From assembly GCA_050331815.1 (NCBI GenBank), contig JBHJGM010000003.1:124001-188000 (forward strand): 64,000 bases of DNA. The letters run 5' to 3'. The translations under genes were made by a program, and so were the position numbers. The stretch is from JBHJGM01 sp050331815 (lineage in GTDB: Bacteria; Verrucomicrobiota; Verrucomicrobiia; Opitutales; JBHJGM01). The notes beneath the pieces are model-generated. The model saw nothing but the letters and a program-made list of their open reading frames with translations, was not told the origin of the DNA and ran no database searches. Shown piece by piece: positions 25,764 through 34,301 of this stretch (positions are counted from its first letter, which is position 1; each line of letters starts with the position of its first letter).

Positions 25764-27020
25764 CTACAGGACCGGATTTTCCGCCAAGGCACGGGCGGCG
25801 ACCAGAGCGGCTTCACTGTAGGCCTCGAAGGCGGCCTCGATATCGCGTGGCTCGACGTGTTCTTCAGGGCAATGGCTTAGGCCCTCCCGGCAGCGAACAA
25901 AGAGCATGCCCACCGGGCAGATGTGTGACAGCGCAACCGCGTCGTGTCCGGCCCCGCTGGGCATCAGGGGCACGGTTTCCTGTTGCGCTTCCAAAACGCT
26001 GAGGAAGGCCTCTCGCAGGCGGGTATCACAGGCGACCGCAAGCTGGCTTTGCCGCAGGTTCCACTCCAAGTCCAGGCGGCGCTTACCGGCGACCGCACGG
26101 GCCTTTTCCTCCAGCCAGGTGACCGCGCGCGCCAACTCGGGACCTACCGGGTGTCGGGCGTCGAGCGTGAGCGTGACTTTCCCGGGGATGACGTTGCTGG
26201 CATTGGGCGAAACAATCAGCTGGCCGACCGTGGTGCGCAGATCCGGAAAGCGTGCGTGGGCGCTTTCGACCAGACCGATCCATTCCGCGGCGGCAGTCAG
26301 CGCGTCCCGGCGGGCTTCCATGGGCACGGTGCCGGCGTGCCCGGCTTGTCCGGAAAAGCTAAGCGCCGCTCGGGTCTGTGCGGCGATCGCGGTGACCACG
26401 CCACAGGGCTCGTCGCGCATCTCGAGCACGGGCCCCTGTTCGATGTGCGCTTCGAGGTAAGCGGCAATCGGCGGATCGGGCGGGGCGACCACCAGCTTTT
26501 CCGGATCGCCGCCCCAGACGGTTAGGGCGTCCGAGAGCTTGAGCCCGTCGCCATCGGTCAGATCGAGCCAGCTGCGGTCGAAGGAGCCGGCCACATAGCT
26601 GCTGCCCAGGTAAGCGGTTTGAAAGCGCAGGCCCTCCTCGTCGGAAAAGCCCACGACTTCGGGGATCGGCCCGCCCAGATCGCTGATGTCCTCGCCGACG
26701 GATTCCAGCGTGGCCAGGGCCAGCAGAAAGCCCAACGAGCCGTCGAAGGCCCCGGCGTCGCGAACGGTATCCAGGTGCGATCCCAAAAGCAGCCGCGGGC
26801 GGTCCACGATCCTGGCGTCCTGCCGCAGGCGGATGAAGAGATTCCCGAGCGGATCCGTGCGAAGGGAAAAACGTTCCGGGTCCAGCCAGGCCGCGATCGT
26901 CTCATGCGCACGACGCAGGGCGGGGGTCAGAAACGCGCGGGTCAAACCCGGACCATCGGAGATTCCCCGCAGCTCGGCCAAGCGCCAATGAAGTGCGGTA
27001 TGGACGCTGGAAGCGTTCAT
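25764..27020 (-). CDS. allC: Allantoate amidohydrolase (M20 family)
   Basis: The enzyme hydrolyses allantoate to ureidoglycine, CO2 and ammonia using two metal ions. The 418 residues show LLLGSHLDTVRDAGAFDG (about 78-95), the SDEEGLRFQ acidic motif, EAHIEQGPVLE characteristic of the amidase/hydantoinase M20 group, the dimer-domain Arg/Asn segment SPNASNVIPGKV, and the late GAGHDAVAL metal His. The family also includes N-carbamoyl-amino-acid hydrolases; its place between HIU hydrolase and allantoinase decides the call. It starts 4 nt after the HIU hydrolase stop. Confidence 0.9.
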   Translation of the reverse strand: MNASSVHTALHWRLAELRGISDGPGLTRAFLTPALRRAHETIAAWLDPERFSLRTDPLGNLFIRLRQDARIVDRPRLLLGSHLDTVRDAGAFDGSLGFLLALATLESVGEDISDLGGPIPEVVGFSDEEGLRFQTAYLGSSYVAGSFDRSWLDLTDGDGLKLSDALTVWGGDPEKLVVAPPDPPIAAYLEAHIEQGPVLEMRDEPCGVVTAIAAQTRAALSFSGQAGHAGTVPMEARRDALTAAAEWIGLVESAHARFPDLRTTVGQLIVSPNASNVIPGKVTLTLDARHPVGPELARAVTWLEEKARAVAGKRRLDLEWNLRQSQLAVACDTRLREAFLSVLEAQQETVPLMPSGAGHDAVALSHICPVGMLFVRCREGLSHCPEEHVEPRDIEAAFEAYSEAALVAARALAENPVL

Positions 27021-27024
27021 CGAT

Positions 27025-27369
27025 TCAGCTGCCCCGGTATGTCGAGTAGGTCCAGGGTGACATCACCAGCGGCACGTGGTACCCATCCTCTGGTTTTGCA
27101 ACGCCGAAGGCGAGGGTAACTCTGTCTAAAAATGGCGGGTCCGTTAGCGCGACCCCCTGCGCCTTAAAATAGTCTGCGACTGCAAACGTTAGTGCGTACT
27201 TGCCGGGCACCAGGTTTGCGCCTTCCAGCAGGGGCGGCGTCCGCCCGTTGTCATCGGTGGTGAAGCTACCCAGTGCGGTTCCGTCGGCGCGCTCCAGGGA
27301 AATGGCAACGCCCTGAGCGGGTCGACCGTGGTAAGTGTCCAGTACGTGGGTAGTCAGCGCGTTTTTCAT
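27025..27369 (-). CDS. hiuH: 5-hydroxyisourate hydrolase (transthyretin-like)
   Basis: The enzyme hydrolyses 5-hydroxyisourate, the unstable product of uricase, to OHCU. The 114-residue length is typical. The catalytic His is in LTTHVLDTYHGRPA at the N-terminus, Arg in DDNGRTP, His in GYHVPLVMSPW, and the protein ends in the family signature YRGS. There is no signal peptide. Its ATG overlaps the stop of the OHCU decarboxylase gene by 4 nt, so the two enzymes acting in sequence are translationally coupled. Confidence 0.97.
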   Translation of the reverse strand: MKNALTTHVLDTYHGRPAQGVAISLERADGTALGSFTTDDNGRTPPLLEGANLVPGKYALTFAVADYFKAQGVALTDPPFLDRVTLAFGVAKPEDGYHVPLVMSPWTYSTYRGS

Positions 27370-27935
27370 GAAGACTCATCCTCCGATGCCGTGATCAAAG
27401 CGGCCACGCGGTGCGCGGCAATCCGTTTCACCTGCCGAAGTGCTTCCTCGAATTCGATCTCGGGTGTTGAATGGGCACGCGTGCGCATGGACTCCAGGAT
27501 CTGGTCGGTGGCGTAGTCCTTGACGCAGATGATGAAAGGGAAACCAAAACGCTCGCGGTAAGTCGCGTTCAGGCGGCGCATTTCGCCCAGGGTTTCACGC
27601 GACAGGGCGGCGAAGCCCGCCTTGGCCTGTTCCTGTTGGCTGAAGGGTTCCAGCTTTTCGACTTCATCCAGCTTTAGGCCCAGATCGGGGTGCGCGCGCA
27701 ACACCGCACATTGCGCGTCCGGCTCGAACGCCTCCAGCGCGGCGGCAAAAGCCTGCTGGGCCTGCTCCAGCGATTCGAACGGGCGCTGCGCGGCGGCCAG
27801 CGACGCCGCTTTGGGCGTTTTTTCAACAACTGCCGCGAAATGGCTCAGGAAACGTTCGCAAGACAGCGCGTTGACTTCCGCCAGGGAGCGGGCGGCCGAC
27901 TCAGTCACGGGCGATGGTTGCGGAAATGTCGCCAT
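27366..27935 (-). CDS. uraD: OHCU decarboxylase
   Basis: The enzyme decarboxylates 2-oxo-4-hydroxy-4-carboxy-5-ureidoimidazoline to (S)-allantoin. The catalytic His lies in LRAHPDLGLK, and the RLNATYRERFGFPFIICV helix is the family signature. The frame is open far upstream, but that part is only the shadow of uricase. ATG 27935 gives 189 residues with a 35-nt overlap; GTG 27908 would give 180 residues and an 8-nt overlap, closer to the usual family length. The N-terminal 10 residues are therefore uncertain. The C-terminus overlaps hiuH by 4 nt. Confidence 0.93.
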   Translation of the reverse strand: MATFPQPSPVTESAARSLAEVNALSCERFLSHFAAVVEKTPKAASLAAAQRPFESLEQAQQAFAAALEAFEPDAQCAVLRAHPDLGLKLDEVEKLEPFSQQEQAKAGFAALSRETLGEMRRLNATYRERFGFPFIICVKDYATDQILESMRTRAHSTPEIEFEEALRQVKRIAAHRVAALITASEDESS

Positions 27936-28749
27936 GTGGGTCGCCCAGGGGATAGAAGACCTCCATCGGGTTCTCCAGCCCGAACTGCTCAATCGGCGAG
28001 GGCAGGTAGTGGACGTTGGGCAGGCGCATGGTGATTTCGGCAACCTCTGGGACCGCTGCCAGAACGGCTTGGCCCATCTCGTACATGGTGCGTTGAACCG
28101 AAACGCTGTAGGTATCGGCAAAGACCTTGAGCGCGGCGTCCATCAGAGTTGCACGTGTCCGGGCCGGATCGGCGGGCAGCGTGGAGTACAGCCACCGGGC
28201 AAAAATTTTGGTGGCCAGCACGCGATCCTTGACGGAAGGCAGGGTGGTACGGTCGCACTTGTTGTAGTCTTCGTAGCCGGAACCCGTGGGCTTGAGCACA
28301 GCAAAATCCTTCACGCCCGCATAAAGCTTGGACTCGCCCCCACGATCGGCTTCGAGCAGGACGAAGGGGGTGCCGTTGCGCCGGGCCTGGAAAGCGTGGG
28401 CGGCGTCGCCGATACGCTCCCATTCGAGGCACTCCACCTCGATGACTAGCGCATGCATCATCTCGTAGCGTGAGAAAAAGTTTTCTTTTAGAGCCAGCGC
28501 AAAGGCTTCGGGCGTATCGGGTGCAGCGGTCTTGGCAACGCACTGGATGTTGTTCTTAATCGTGTCGGTGGGTACGGTCGTCGAGTTGTCCGAATCGACG
28601 AAAGCGCAGTCGAAATCGCCGACGGTGCGGGCGGAGACCATGTACTCGGTGACCGTGCGGCGGTCGCCGCCATCGTTGCGGGCGCGCATCACGCCAACGC
28701 GTGATTTGCCGTAAATGTGATCTTTCAGTTTAGCCATAGGGATACGCAT
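27901..28749 (-). CDS. Urate oxidase (uricase, cofactor-free)
   Basis: The enzyme oxidises urate with O2 to 5-hydroxyisourate. The 282 residues form the expected two T-fold repeats. The charge-relay motif is DNSTTVPTDTIKN (about residues 53-65) with the catalytic Thr and the Lys typical of uricase, and RLPNVHYLPSPIEQFG near the C-terminus is the second signature. No peroxisome-type or export signal is seen. An internal ATG at 28737 (MAKLKDHIYGKSRV) is an alternative start. This is the first gene of the leftward purine operon and is divergent from the DUF3450/TonB operon. Confidence 0.95.
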   Translation of the reverse strand: MRIPMAKLKDHIYGKSRVGVMRARNDGGDRRTVTEYMVSARTVGDFDCAFVDSDNSTTVPTDTIKNNIQCVAKTAAPDTPEAFALALKENFFSRYEMMHALVIEVECLEWERIGDAAHAFQARRNGTPFVLLEADRGGESKLYAGVKDFAVLKPTGSGYEDYNKCDRTTLPSVKDRVLATKIFARWLYSTLPADPARTRATLMDAALKVFADTYSVSVQRTMYEMGQAVLAAVPEVAEITMRLPNVHYLPSPIEQFGLENPMEVFYPLGDPHGDISATIARD

Positions 28750-28889
28750 GGGTCAGCAAAATTTCGGCCAGAAACGTTGGCTGTGGGCACACGCTGGAAG
28801 CAGTAGCAGAAGTTCCTGCTGGCATGAAACCCGCTTCAGAGGTAGACGGATTCCGAACACATCCCACCCAAACCCCCTGATTCATTTTG

Positions 28890-29657
28890 ATGAGAATCAT
28901 TTATTCTACAGCACTGCTCGCGGTGCTCACGTCCGGTGTGCCGGCTGCCGCCAATTCGGTTGAGGCGGTCAAGGACACCCAGGAAATCCTGCGCCAGTGG
29001 GTCGAGGTTGAGACCGACCTGTCCCGCGAAGAGGCTGACTGGCAGCTGGAAGAGCGCGTCATCGAGGATCGCATCTCTCTGCTTAAAACAGAGATCGAAA
29101 GCCTCAAAGAGCGCATCGAGCAGGCCGAGGAACAGGCTTCCGCCGCGGAAAAAAAACGTGAGGATTTAGTCGCCACCCGGGACGGATTGCGCGCGGCCTC
29201 CAATGTGCTCAGAGATGGTATCGGGGGTTTTGAGGCCGAGGTGCGCGAGCTTTACACGACGCTGCCCGAACCCCTTCAGCGCGAGACCGCGCCGCTTTTC
29301 AACCGCATTCCCGACGAGCCCGAAGGCACCAAGCTGACCCTGTCCCAGCGGCTGGCCAGCCTGGCGGGCATCCTCTCGCAAACCGACAAGTTCAACAACT
29401 CCATCAGCCTGGTGACGGAACTGAAGGATGTCGGTGGCGGCCAGAGCACGGAGGTGGAAACCCTGTATTATGGACTGGCTGCGGCCTGGTTCGTGGACCG
29501 CTCCGGGGAATATGCCGGAACCGGTCGGCCGGGCGGACCCAGTGGCTGGAACTGGACCGAGGCCAACGACCAGGGTTCGGATATACTCAAGGCGGTGCGC
29601 GTCTACAAAAGCGCCGAAGAAGCCGTATTTGTCGAACTTCCCGTAGAGATCCAATAG
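28890..29657 (+). CDS. DUF3450-type periplasmic coiled-coil protein
   Basis: The 255-residue protein has a signal peptide (TALLAVLTSGVPAAANS), then a long coiled coil at about residues 40-110 rich in Glu, Arg and Lys, then a globular part with LYYGLAAAWFVDRSGEYAGTG near residues 195-215. This is the pattern of DUF3450 proteins, which stand first in TonB energy operons of marine Gram-negatives. Their exact role is not settled; a periplasmic partner of the modified ExbB is likely. It shares a roughly 140-nt divergent promoter region with uricase. Confidence 0.85.
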   Translation: MRIIYSTALLAVLTSGVPAAANSVEAVKDTQEILRQWVEVETDLSREEADWQLEERVIEDRISLLKTEIESLKERIEQAEEQASAAEKKREDLVATRDGLRAASNVLRDGIGGFEAEVRELYTTLPEPLQRETAPLFNRIPDEPEGTKLTLSQRLASLAGILSQTDKFNNSISLVTELKDVGGGQSTEVETLYYGLAAAWFVDRSGEYAGTGRPGGPSGWNWTEANDQGSDILKAVRVYKSAEEAVFVELPVEIQ

Positions 29658-29704
29658 AGCGCGCAAGCCCCCTCGAGCGCTCCCCAGATCCAAAGACGAA
29701 ACCC

Positions 29705-31096
29705 ATGAATTTGAGAATTTTTTCGACCCTATGTGTGCTGCTGCTGGGCGCGACCGCTGTGCAGGCTCAGTTTGAGCAGCAGGTTCGCGGACCCGCGCAA
29801 GCCAAGCTGGAAGGTGCCCTGGAGCGTCTGGCGAGTTTTCGCTCCGATGTCGCCGAAGCGAAAGTGCCGCTGGCCGAGGAGTTGAACCGCCTGGAGGCCG
29901 AGGTGCTGGAACTGCGCCGCGAGGCCGATCGCAAGGCACGGGTACGTGACAGCGCGGATGTGCGCCTGACTGCGCTCGAACAGGAGGTCAACGGCCTGCG
30001 TGAGCAGGTCGACTACCTGCGCAACGTGCTGGTCGATTACCTGACCAATCTGGACAGCCTGCTGCACGTGAGTGAGCGCTTTCGCTACGCCGACCGCATC
30101 GCGGATGTGTTGGTCCAGGGCGACGACCCCGACCTTTCCGAAGCGGAACAACTGGAGCAGCTCATGAGCGGGCTTAGCATCGGTATCGAGCACATTTACG
30201 ACGTCACCGGCGGCAGCATTTTCCAGGGCAAGGCGATCCTGCCAGACGGAAATCTCGGCGACGGCTCGTTTGTGCTGATGGGGCCGCAGGCCTTTTTTGC
30301 GGCGGGCGACAGCGGTGGGCTCATCCAGCGCAGTGAATCCGAAAGTCCGCAGGTCATCCCTGTCCCAGGCATGGCACCGTTGATTCAATCCGTGGCCGAT
30401 AGCGCTTCCGGCAATCTTGCCTTCGACACGACCCAGGGCAAGGCGCTCGCCATCGCGGCAACGCAAGAAAGCCTGGTCGAGCACATCCTCAAGGGTGGCG
30501 TGTGGATTTGGCCCATCGTCTTTTTTGGGGCTGTGGCACTGCTGGTGGCCGTCATCAAGGCTTTCGAATTGTACAGCCTGGGCTCCATGAGCCGGAGTAA
30601 GGTCAGCGAGATTGTGTCGCTGGCAGCTGAGGGCAAACCCGACGAAGCGCTGTCCCAGGCACGCGCGGCGAAAGGGCCGGAATCGGACATGCTCGCCGAG
30701 GGCCTGCAGAACCGTGACGTCTCGCCTGAGCTGCTCGAAGAAATTCTGTTTGAGAAAGTGCTGGAAACCCAGCCCAAGGTGGAACGGTTGTTGCCGATCA
30801 TCGCCGTGATCGCGGCCACCGCGCCCCTGCTTGGGCTGCTGGGAACGGTCACCGGCATGATCAACACCTTCAAGCTGATCACGCTCTTTGGCACCGGGGA
30901 TGCGCGCTCGCTCTCCTCAGGGATTTCAGAAGCGCTGGTGACGACGGAGTTCGGTTTGATTGTGGCTATCCCCGCGTTGATCCTCCATGCTGTGCTTTGG
31001 CGCAAAAGCCGTCAGATTCTAAGTCAGATGGAAAAATCGGGAGTCAGTCTGCTCAACGCCCTGCGCCGGAGTCCGGCCCAGGCCAAAGCAGCCTGA
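29705..31096 (+). CDS. ExbB-like proton channel with large N-terminal periplasmic coiled-coil domain
   Basis: The 463-residue protein has a cleavable signal peptide (FSTLCVLLLGATAVQAQ), a coiled-coil and globular domain of about 240 residues, then a normal MotA/TolQ/ExbB channel: helix 1 in VWIWPIVFFGAVALLVAVI (about residues 265-285), APLLGLLGTVTGMINTF (about 375) and ALVTTEFGLIVAIPALILH (about 417). Ordinary ExbB has about 230 residues, so half of this protein is an added periplasmic part. It probably interacts with the DUF3450 protein, which has similar coiled-coil features. Confidence 0.92.
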   Translation: MNLRIFSTLCVLLLGATAVQAQFEQQVRGPAQAKLEGALERLASFRSDVAEAKVPLAEELNRLEAEVLELRREADRKARVRDSADVRLTALEQEVNGLREQVDYLRNVLVDYLTNLDSLLHVSERFRYADRIADVLVQGDDPDLSEAEQLEQLMSGLSIGIEHIYDVTGGSIFQGKAILPDGNLGDGSFVLMGPQAFFAAGDSGGLIQRSESESPQVIPVPGMAPLIQSVADSASGNLAFDTTQGKALAIAATQESLVEHILKGGVWIWPIVFFGAVALLVAVIKAFELYSLGSMSRSKVSEIVSLAAEGKPDEALSQARAAKGPESDMLAEGLQNRDVSPELLEEILFEKVLETQPKVERLLPIIAVIAATAPLLGLLGTVTGMINTFKLITLFGTGDARSLSSGISEALVTTEFGLIVAIPALILHAVLWRKSRQILSQMEKSGVSLLNALRRSPAQAKAA

Positions 31097-31141
31097 ACGC
31101 CCACACCTCCGCAGAAAAACGCCCAGCCACTGCTGCCAGCC

Positions 31142-31741
31142 ATGGAAATCGTCATCGATACGTTGCGTTCAGGCGGCCTGCTGATGATCCCGTTGGCGCT
31201 GCTGACCTGCCTGATCTACTTCCCGTTGTTTTCGTTGCTGCAGTATCTGATGCGTCACAATTACTACCAGTCGGACTACAACCAGTGGGCGCATTGGGTC
31301 GAAAGACCGCAAGAGGCTTCCGGCGAAGTGGCCAGCATCATCCGCTTTTGCCGGGATAATTCGCGAACTGAAGAGGACATTCGCCGCCACGTCAACGAGG
31401 TGCGCGAGGCCCATTTGCCGCGTATTGACGGCCGGATCAATTACGTGGCGGTCCTCGTTGGAACCGCCCCGCTGATGGGCCTGCTGGGCACGGTGGCGGG
31501 CATGCTCGCCACTTTTGAGGGGCTCGCCGTCAGCTTTGGCGGTAACACCATTGACCTGGTTGCCGGCGGCATTTCCGAGGCACTAATCACCACCCAGACG
31601 GGCCTCATCATCGCCATTCCGGGCTACATCTTACTGGATGCCGTACGCAAGCGCCGCAACGAACTGGCCGTATTTTTCAACCAGCTTGAGATTCAGCTGA
31701 TCAAGCAGACGGTTCAGCGAGCCAAGAAGGCCGCAGCCTAA
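31142..31741 (+). CDS. Second ExbB/TolQ proton channel of the operon
   Basis: The 199-residue protein is of simple ExbB type: membrane helix at about 12-32, cytosolic loop, then NYVAVLVGTAPLMGLLGTVA and ALITTQTGLIIAIPGYILLD. It follows the large ExbB by 45 nt and precedes ExbD by 17 nt. Two ExbB proteins with one ExbD and one TonB is the standard set of DUF3450-type Ton operons. Whether the two form one mixed stator or two separate ones is not known. Confidence 0.93.
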   Translation: MEIVIDTLRSGGLLMIPLALLTCLIYFPLFSLLQYLMRHNYYQSDYNQWAHWVERPQEASGEVASIIRFCRDNSRTEEDIRRHVNEVREAHLPRIDGRINYVAVLVGTAPLMGLLGTVAGMLATFEGLAVSFGGNTIDLVAGGISEALITTQTGLIIAIPGYILLDAVRKRRNELAVFFNQLEIQLIKQTVQRAKKAAA

Positions 31742-31758
31742 ACATTAGACCGATTCAC

Positions 31759-32166
31759 ATGCGTCGACGCTTTACCAACTCCGATGAAGGCAGCAAGGAG
31801 ATCAACATCTCCCCGCTCATCGACATGGTTTTCATCCTGTTGATTTTCTTTATCGTTACGACTGTCTTCGTGGAGGAGACCGGCGTGGACGTGAACAAGC
31901 CCGATGCGGCCTCGGCGGTGGACCTGGAAAAGAACAGCATTCTGATCGCCATCACCGAGGACGACCGCGTCGTTTACGGAGGTCGCGAAGTCGGGCCCAC
32001 CGGGGTACGCTCGGTAGTCAAGCGCCTGACTCAGCAGCAGGACATGCCGGTGATCATTCAAGCCGACAAAACCGTGCAGACGGAGCTTTTGGTGCGCGTC
32101 ATCGACGAAGCCAAACTGGGCGGCGCCAGCACGGTCAACGTTTCTACTACCGTCAGCGGAGGCTAG
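31759..32166 (+). CDS. ExbD/TolR family protein
   Basis: The 135-residue protein has the basic N-terminus with KEINISPLIDMVFILLIFF, where Asp is the proton-carrying residue in the single membrane helix, and a periplasmic domain with VIIQADKTVQTELLVRVIDE. It belongs with the two ExbB proteins upstream and the TonB protein downstream. Spacing in the operon is 17 and 7 nt. Confidence 0.95.
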   Translation: MRRRFTNSDEGSKEINISPLIDMVFILLIFFIVTTVFVEETGVDVNKPDAASAVDLEKNSILIAITEDDRVVYGGREVGPTGVRSVVKRLTQQQDMPVIIQADKTVQTELLVRVIDEAKLGGASTVNVSTTVSGG

Positions 32167-32173
32167 CAGACTC

Positions 32174-32866
32174 TTGAGCCAGGAACCCACAGCTCGCGAC
32201 AAAGTCGAGTCGTCCTACGAGGCTCCGCGTTTCGATGGGCGCATCCTCATATCCATCGTCCTGACGGTGCTGGCTGGGGTCGCTATCTTTGGTTTGTTGC
32301 CGCTGACGCAGTTGCTTGAAGCCGACCCGAAGGACCAGCTCATCATCGCAACGGTGAACGTGGCACCGCCGCCTCCGCCCGAGCCCCCTGAGACTGAAGA
32401 AATCGAGGAGCCCGAAGAAACCGAGGAACCGCCGGAGCCGCCTGCGCCCCCACCGCCGCCGCTCGATCTGAACCAGATTGAACTGGCGCTGAACCCAGGC
32501 ATCGCCAGTGCCGAGGTCTCTTTTGGTTTTGGCGGCTTCGACGTGGCCGAGGACATGATCAGCAGCATGGACCTTTTCGACGTGACCGACCTCGACGAAG
32601 AGCCCCGCGTGCGCCGAATGGTAAGGGTGAACGTGCCGATGCAAATGAAGCGCGACCGTGTGGGTGGCGAGGTTAAGTTCCAGATCATCATCGCTGCCGA
32701 TGGACGTGTGGAGGCGATCGAAAAAGTCGTCGAGGCCACCAACCGCAGACTGATCGAGCCGGCGCGCGAAGCCCTGACACAGTACCTGTTCACACCCCCC
32801 ACCAAGAACGGACAAAAGGTGCGGGCCCGCTACATCTACCCATTTGTGGTGCGCATCGGCGGCTGA
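32174..32866 (+). CDS. TonB family energy transducer
   Basis: The 230-residue protein spans the periplasm to deliver energy to outer-membrane receptors. It has one membrane helix (ILISIVLTVLAGVAIFGLL, about residues 23-41), a Pro/Glu-rich linker (about 60-95), and a C-terminal TonB domain starting near residue 150 (GGEVKFQIIIAADGRVEAIE). The start is TTG 32174; no ATG is available before the membrane helix. It probably serves the receptor at 48758 and others elsewhere in the genome. Confidence 0.92.
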   Translation: MSQEPTARDKVESSYEAPRFDGRILISIVLTVLAGVAIFGLLPLTQLLEADPKDQLIIATVNVAPPPPPEPPETEEIEEPEETEEPPEPPAPPPPPLDLNQIELALNPGIASAEVSFGFGGFDVAEDMISSMDLFDVTDLDEEPRVRRMVRVNVPMQMKRDRVGGEVKFQIIIAADGRVEAIEKVVEATNRRLIEPAREALTQYLFTPPTKNGQKVRARYIYPFVVRIGG

Positions 32867-32899
32867 GTCGGCCATTATATCCAAATTTTGAATACGCTC

Positions 32900-34246
32900 A
32901 TGAAAATCTTCTTCACGCTTGTGTCCTGCCTCGCCCTCCCGGTCGCGGCCCAGGCCCAGATCTATCCGCTCAGCGACAACTCCTGGGACAATCCGGAATT
33001 TGTCGAGCGCTTCCGCGGTTCCTACGGCTTTGACTTGCGGACCAATCCGAAGATCTCGGCAGAGGAAAAAGCGATTTTCGACCAGGTGGCGCAAGTGGCC
33101 GGTCAGCAGCCCCAGCAGGCGATCAACCTGATCGAGACCTCGCGTAATCCGGAGTCGAGTGCCGCGGTGGACTTCATCTTGGGCGCGCTCTATCAGCAGA
33201 CTGGCCAGGACGATCGCGCCATCGCTTCCTACGAAGCCGCCGTGCGCAAGTTTCCGAATTTTCTGCGCGCCTACCGCAACCTCGGCCTGGCCTACGTGCA
33301 GCGCAACGAGTACGAAAAGGCGCTGCCGATGTTGGTGAAGACCATCGAAAGCGGCGGGGGCGACGGCACCTCGTTTGGCCTGTTGGGCTACACGCTGCTC
33401 AACCTCGGGCGCAACGACAACGCGCTGGACGCCTACCGCATGGCGCTCATGTTTCAGCCCGACAGCAAGGACTGGCGCATCGGCAAGCTCAAGGCCTTGC
33501 TCACGCTCGACCGCTACGAGGAAGCCGTCGGCATTCTCTACGAAATGATCGCCGAGGATGGCGACAACGCCGAGCTGTGGTTGCAGCAGGCCAACGCTTT
33601 TCTGGGCATGGATCAGACGGATCTGGCCGCGGCTAACCTTAACGTGGCCCGCTCGCTGGGTTTTGAAAATCCCGACACGCTCGTCCTCTTGGGCAATATT
33701 TACATCAATCGGAACCTCCCCGAGTTGGCCGCCGAACCGTACTTGGCAGCACTCGAGAGCGGACGCGTGCCGGTTCAACGGGCCGTCGGCGTGGGCGAGC
33801 GCATGGCCCTGGTCGCCTCCGGAGAAACCGCTCAAAGCATCATCGATCGCATTCAGTCGGTCTACGGGGACCAGCTCGACACCAAGCAGGAACTCACCCT
33901 GTTCAGCCTGGAGGCGAACATCGCCTTGAACGCGGGTGAAGAAGACCGCGCAGCGGAGTTGCTGGAGCAAGTCGTTAGTCGTGACCCGACCAACGGTCGG
34001 GCTCTGCTGACGCTTGCCGAGTACAACGTGCGTAACGGCGAAGAGGAAAAAGCCATCCTAAACTTTCAAGCCGCCGCCGATGATGACACGGTCGCAGTGC
34101 GGGCGTTGATTGGGCATGCGCGCCTGCTGATTTCCAGGCGCGAATACCGCAAGGGCCTGCAACTGTTAGAGCAGGCCTACGCGAAGGACCCGCGCCGGTA
34201 CCTGGCCGACTACATTCAGCAGGTCGAGCAAGTGGCCCGGCGCTAG
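32900..34246 (+). CDS. Tetratricopeptide repeat protein, periplasmic
   Basis: From ATG 32900 the 448-residue protein has a signal peptide (FFTLVSCLALPVAAQAQ) followed by TPR-like helical repeats over most of its length (for example AVDFILGALYQQTGQDDRAI and FLRAYRNLGLAYVQRNEYEK). An in-frame TTG at 32888 is less likely. A TPR protein is the usual last gene of DUF3450-ExbB-ExbB-ExbD-TonB operons and probably helps assemble the complex. The gene ends 56 nt before the convergent MFS gene. Confidence 0.9.
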   Translation: MKIFFTLVSCLALPVAAQAQIYPLSDNSWDNPEFVERFRGSYGFDLRTNPKISAEEKAIFDQVAQVAGQQPQQAINLIETSRNPESSAAVDFILGALYQQTGQDDRAIASYEAAVRKFPNFLRAYRNLGLAYVQRNEYEKALPMLVKTIESGGGDGTSFGLLGYTLLNLGRNDNALDAYRMALMFQPDSKDWRIGKLKALLTLDRYEEAVGILYEMIAEDGDNAELWLQQANAFLGMDQTDLAAANLNVARSLGFENPDTLVLLGNIYINRNLPELAAEPYLAALESGRVPVQRAVGVGERMALVASGETAQSIIDRIQSVYGDQLDTKQELTLFSLEANIALNAGEEDRAAELLEQVVSRDPTNGRALLTLAEYNVRNGEEEKAILNFQAAADDDTVAVRALIGHARLLISRREYRKGLQLLEQAYAKDPRRYLADYIQQVEQVARR

Positions 34247-34301
34247 TCTGCGTTTCTCTGCAAAGGCCGGCGATGGCGGAAAGATAACGTGTCGTGCAGC
34301 C

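Noticed and set aside
32153..33970. 605-codon antisense frame opposite TonB and the TPR gene
   Set aside because: Low-complexity His/Arg/Val-rich product with no family features; shadow of real genes.
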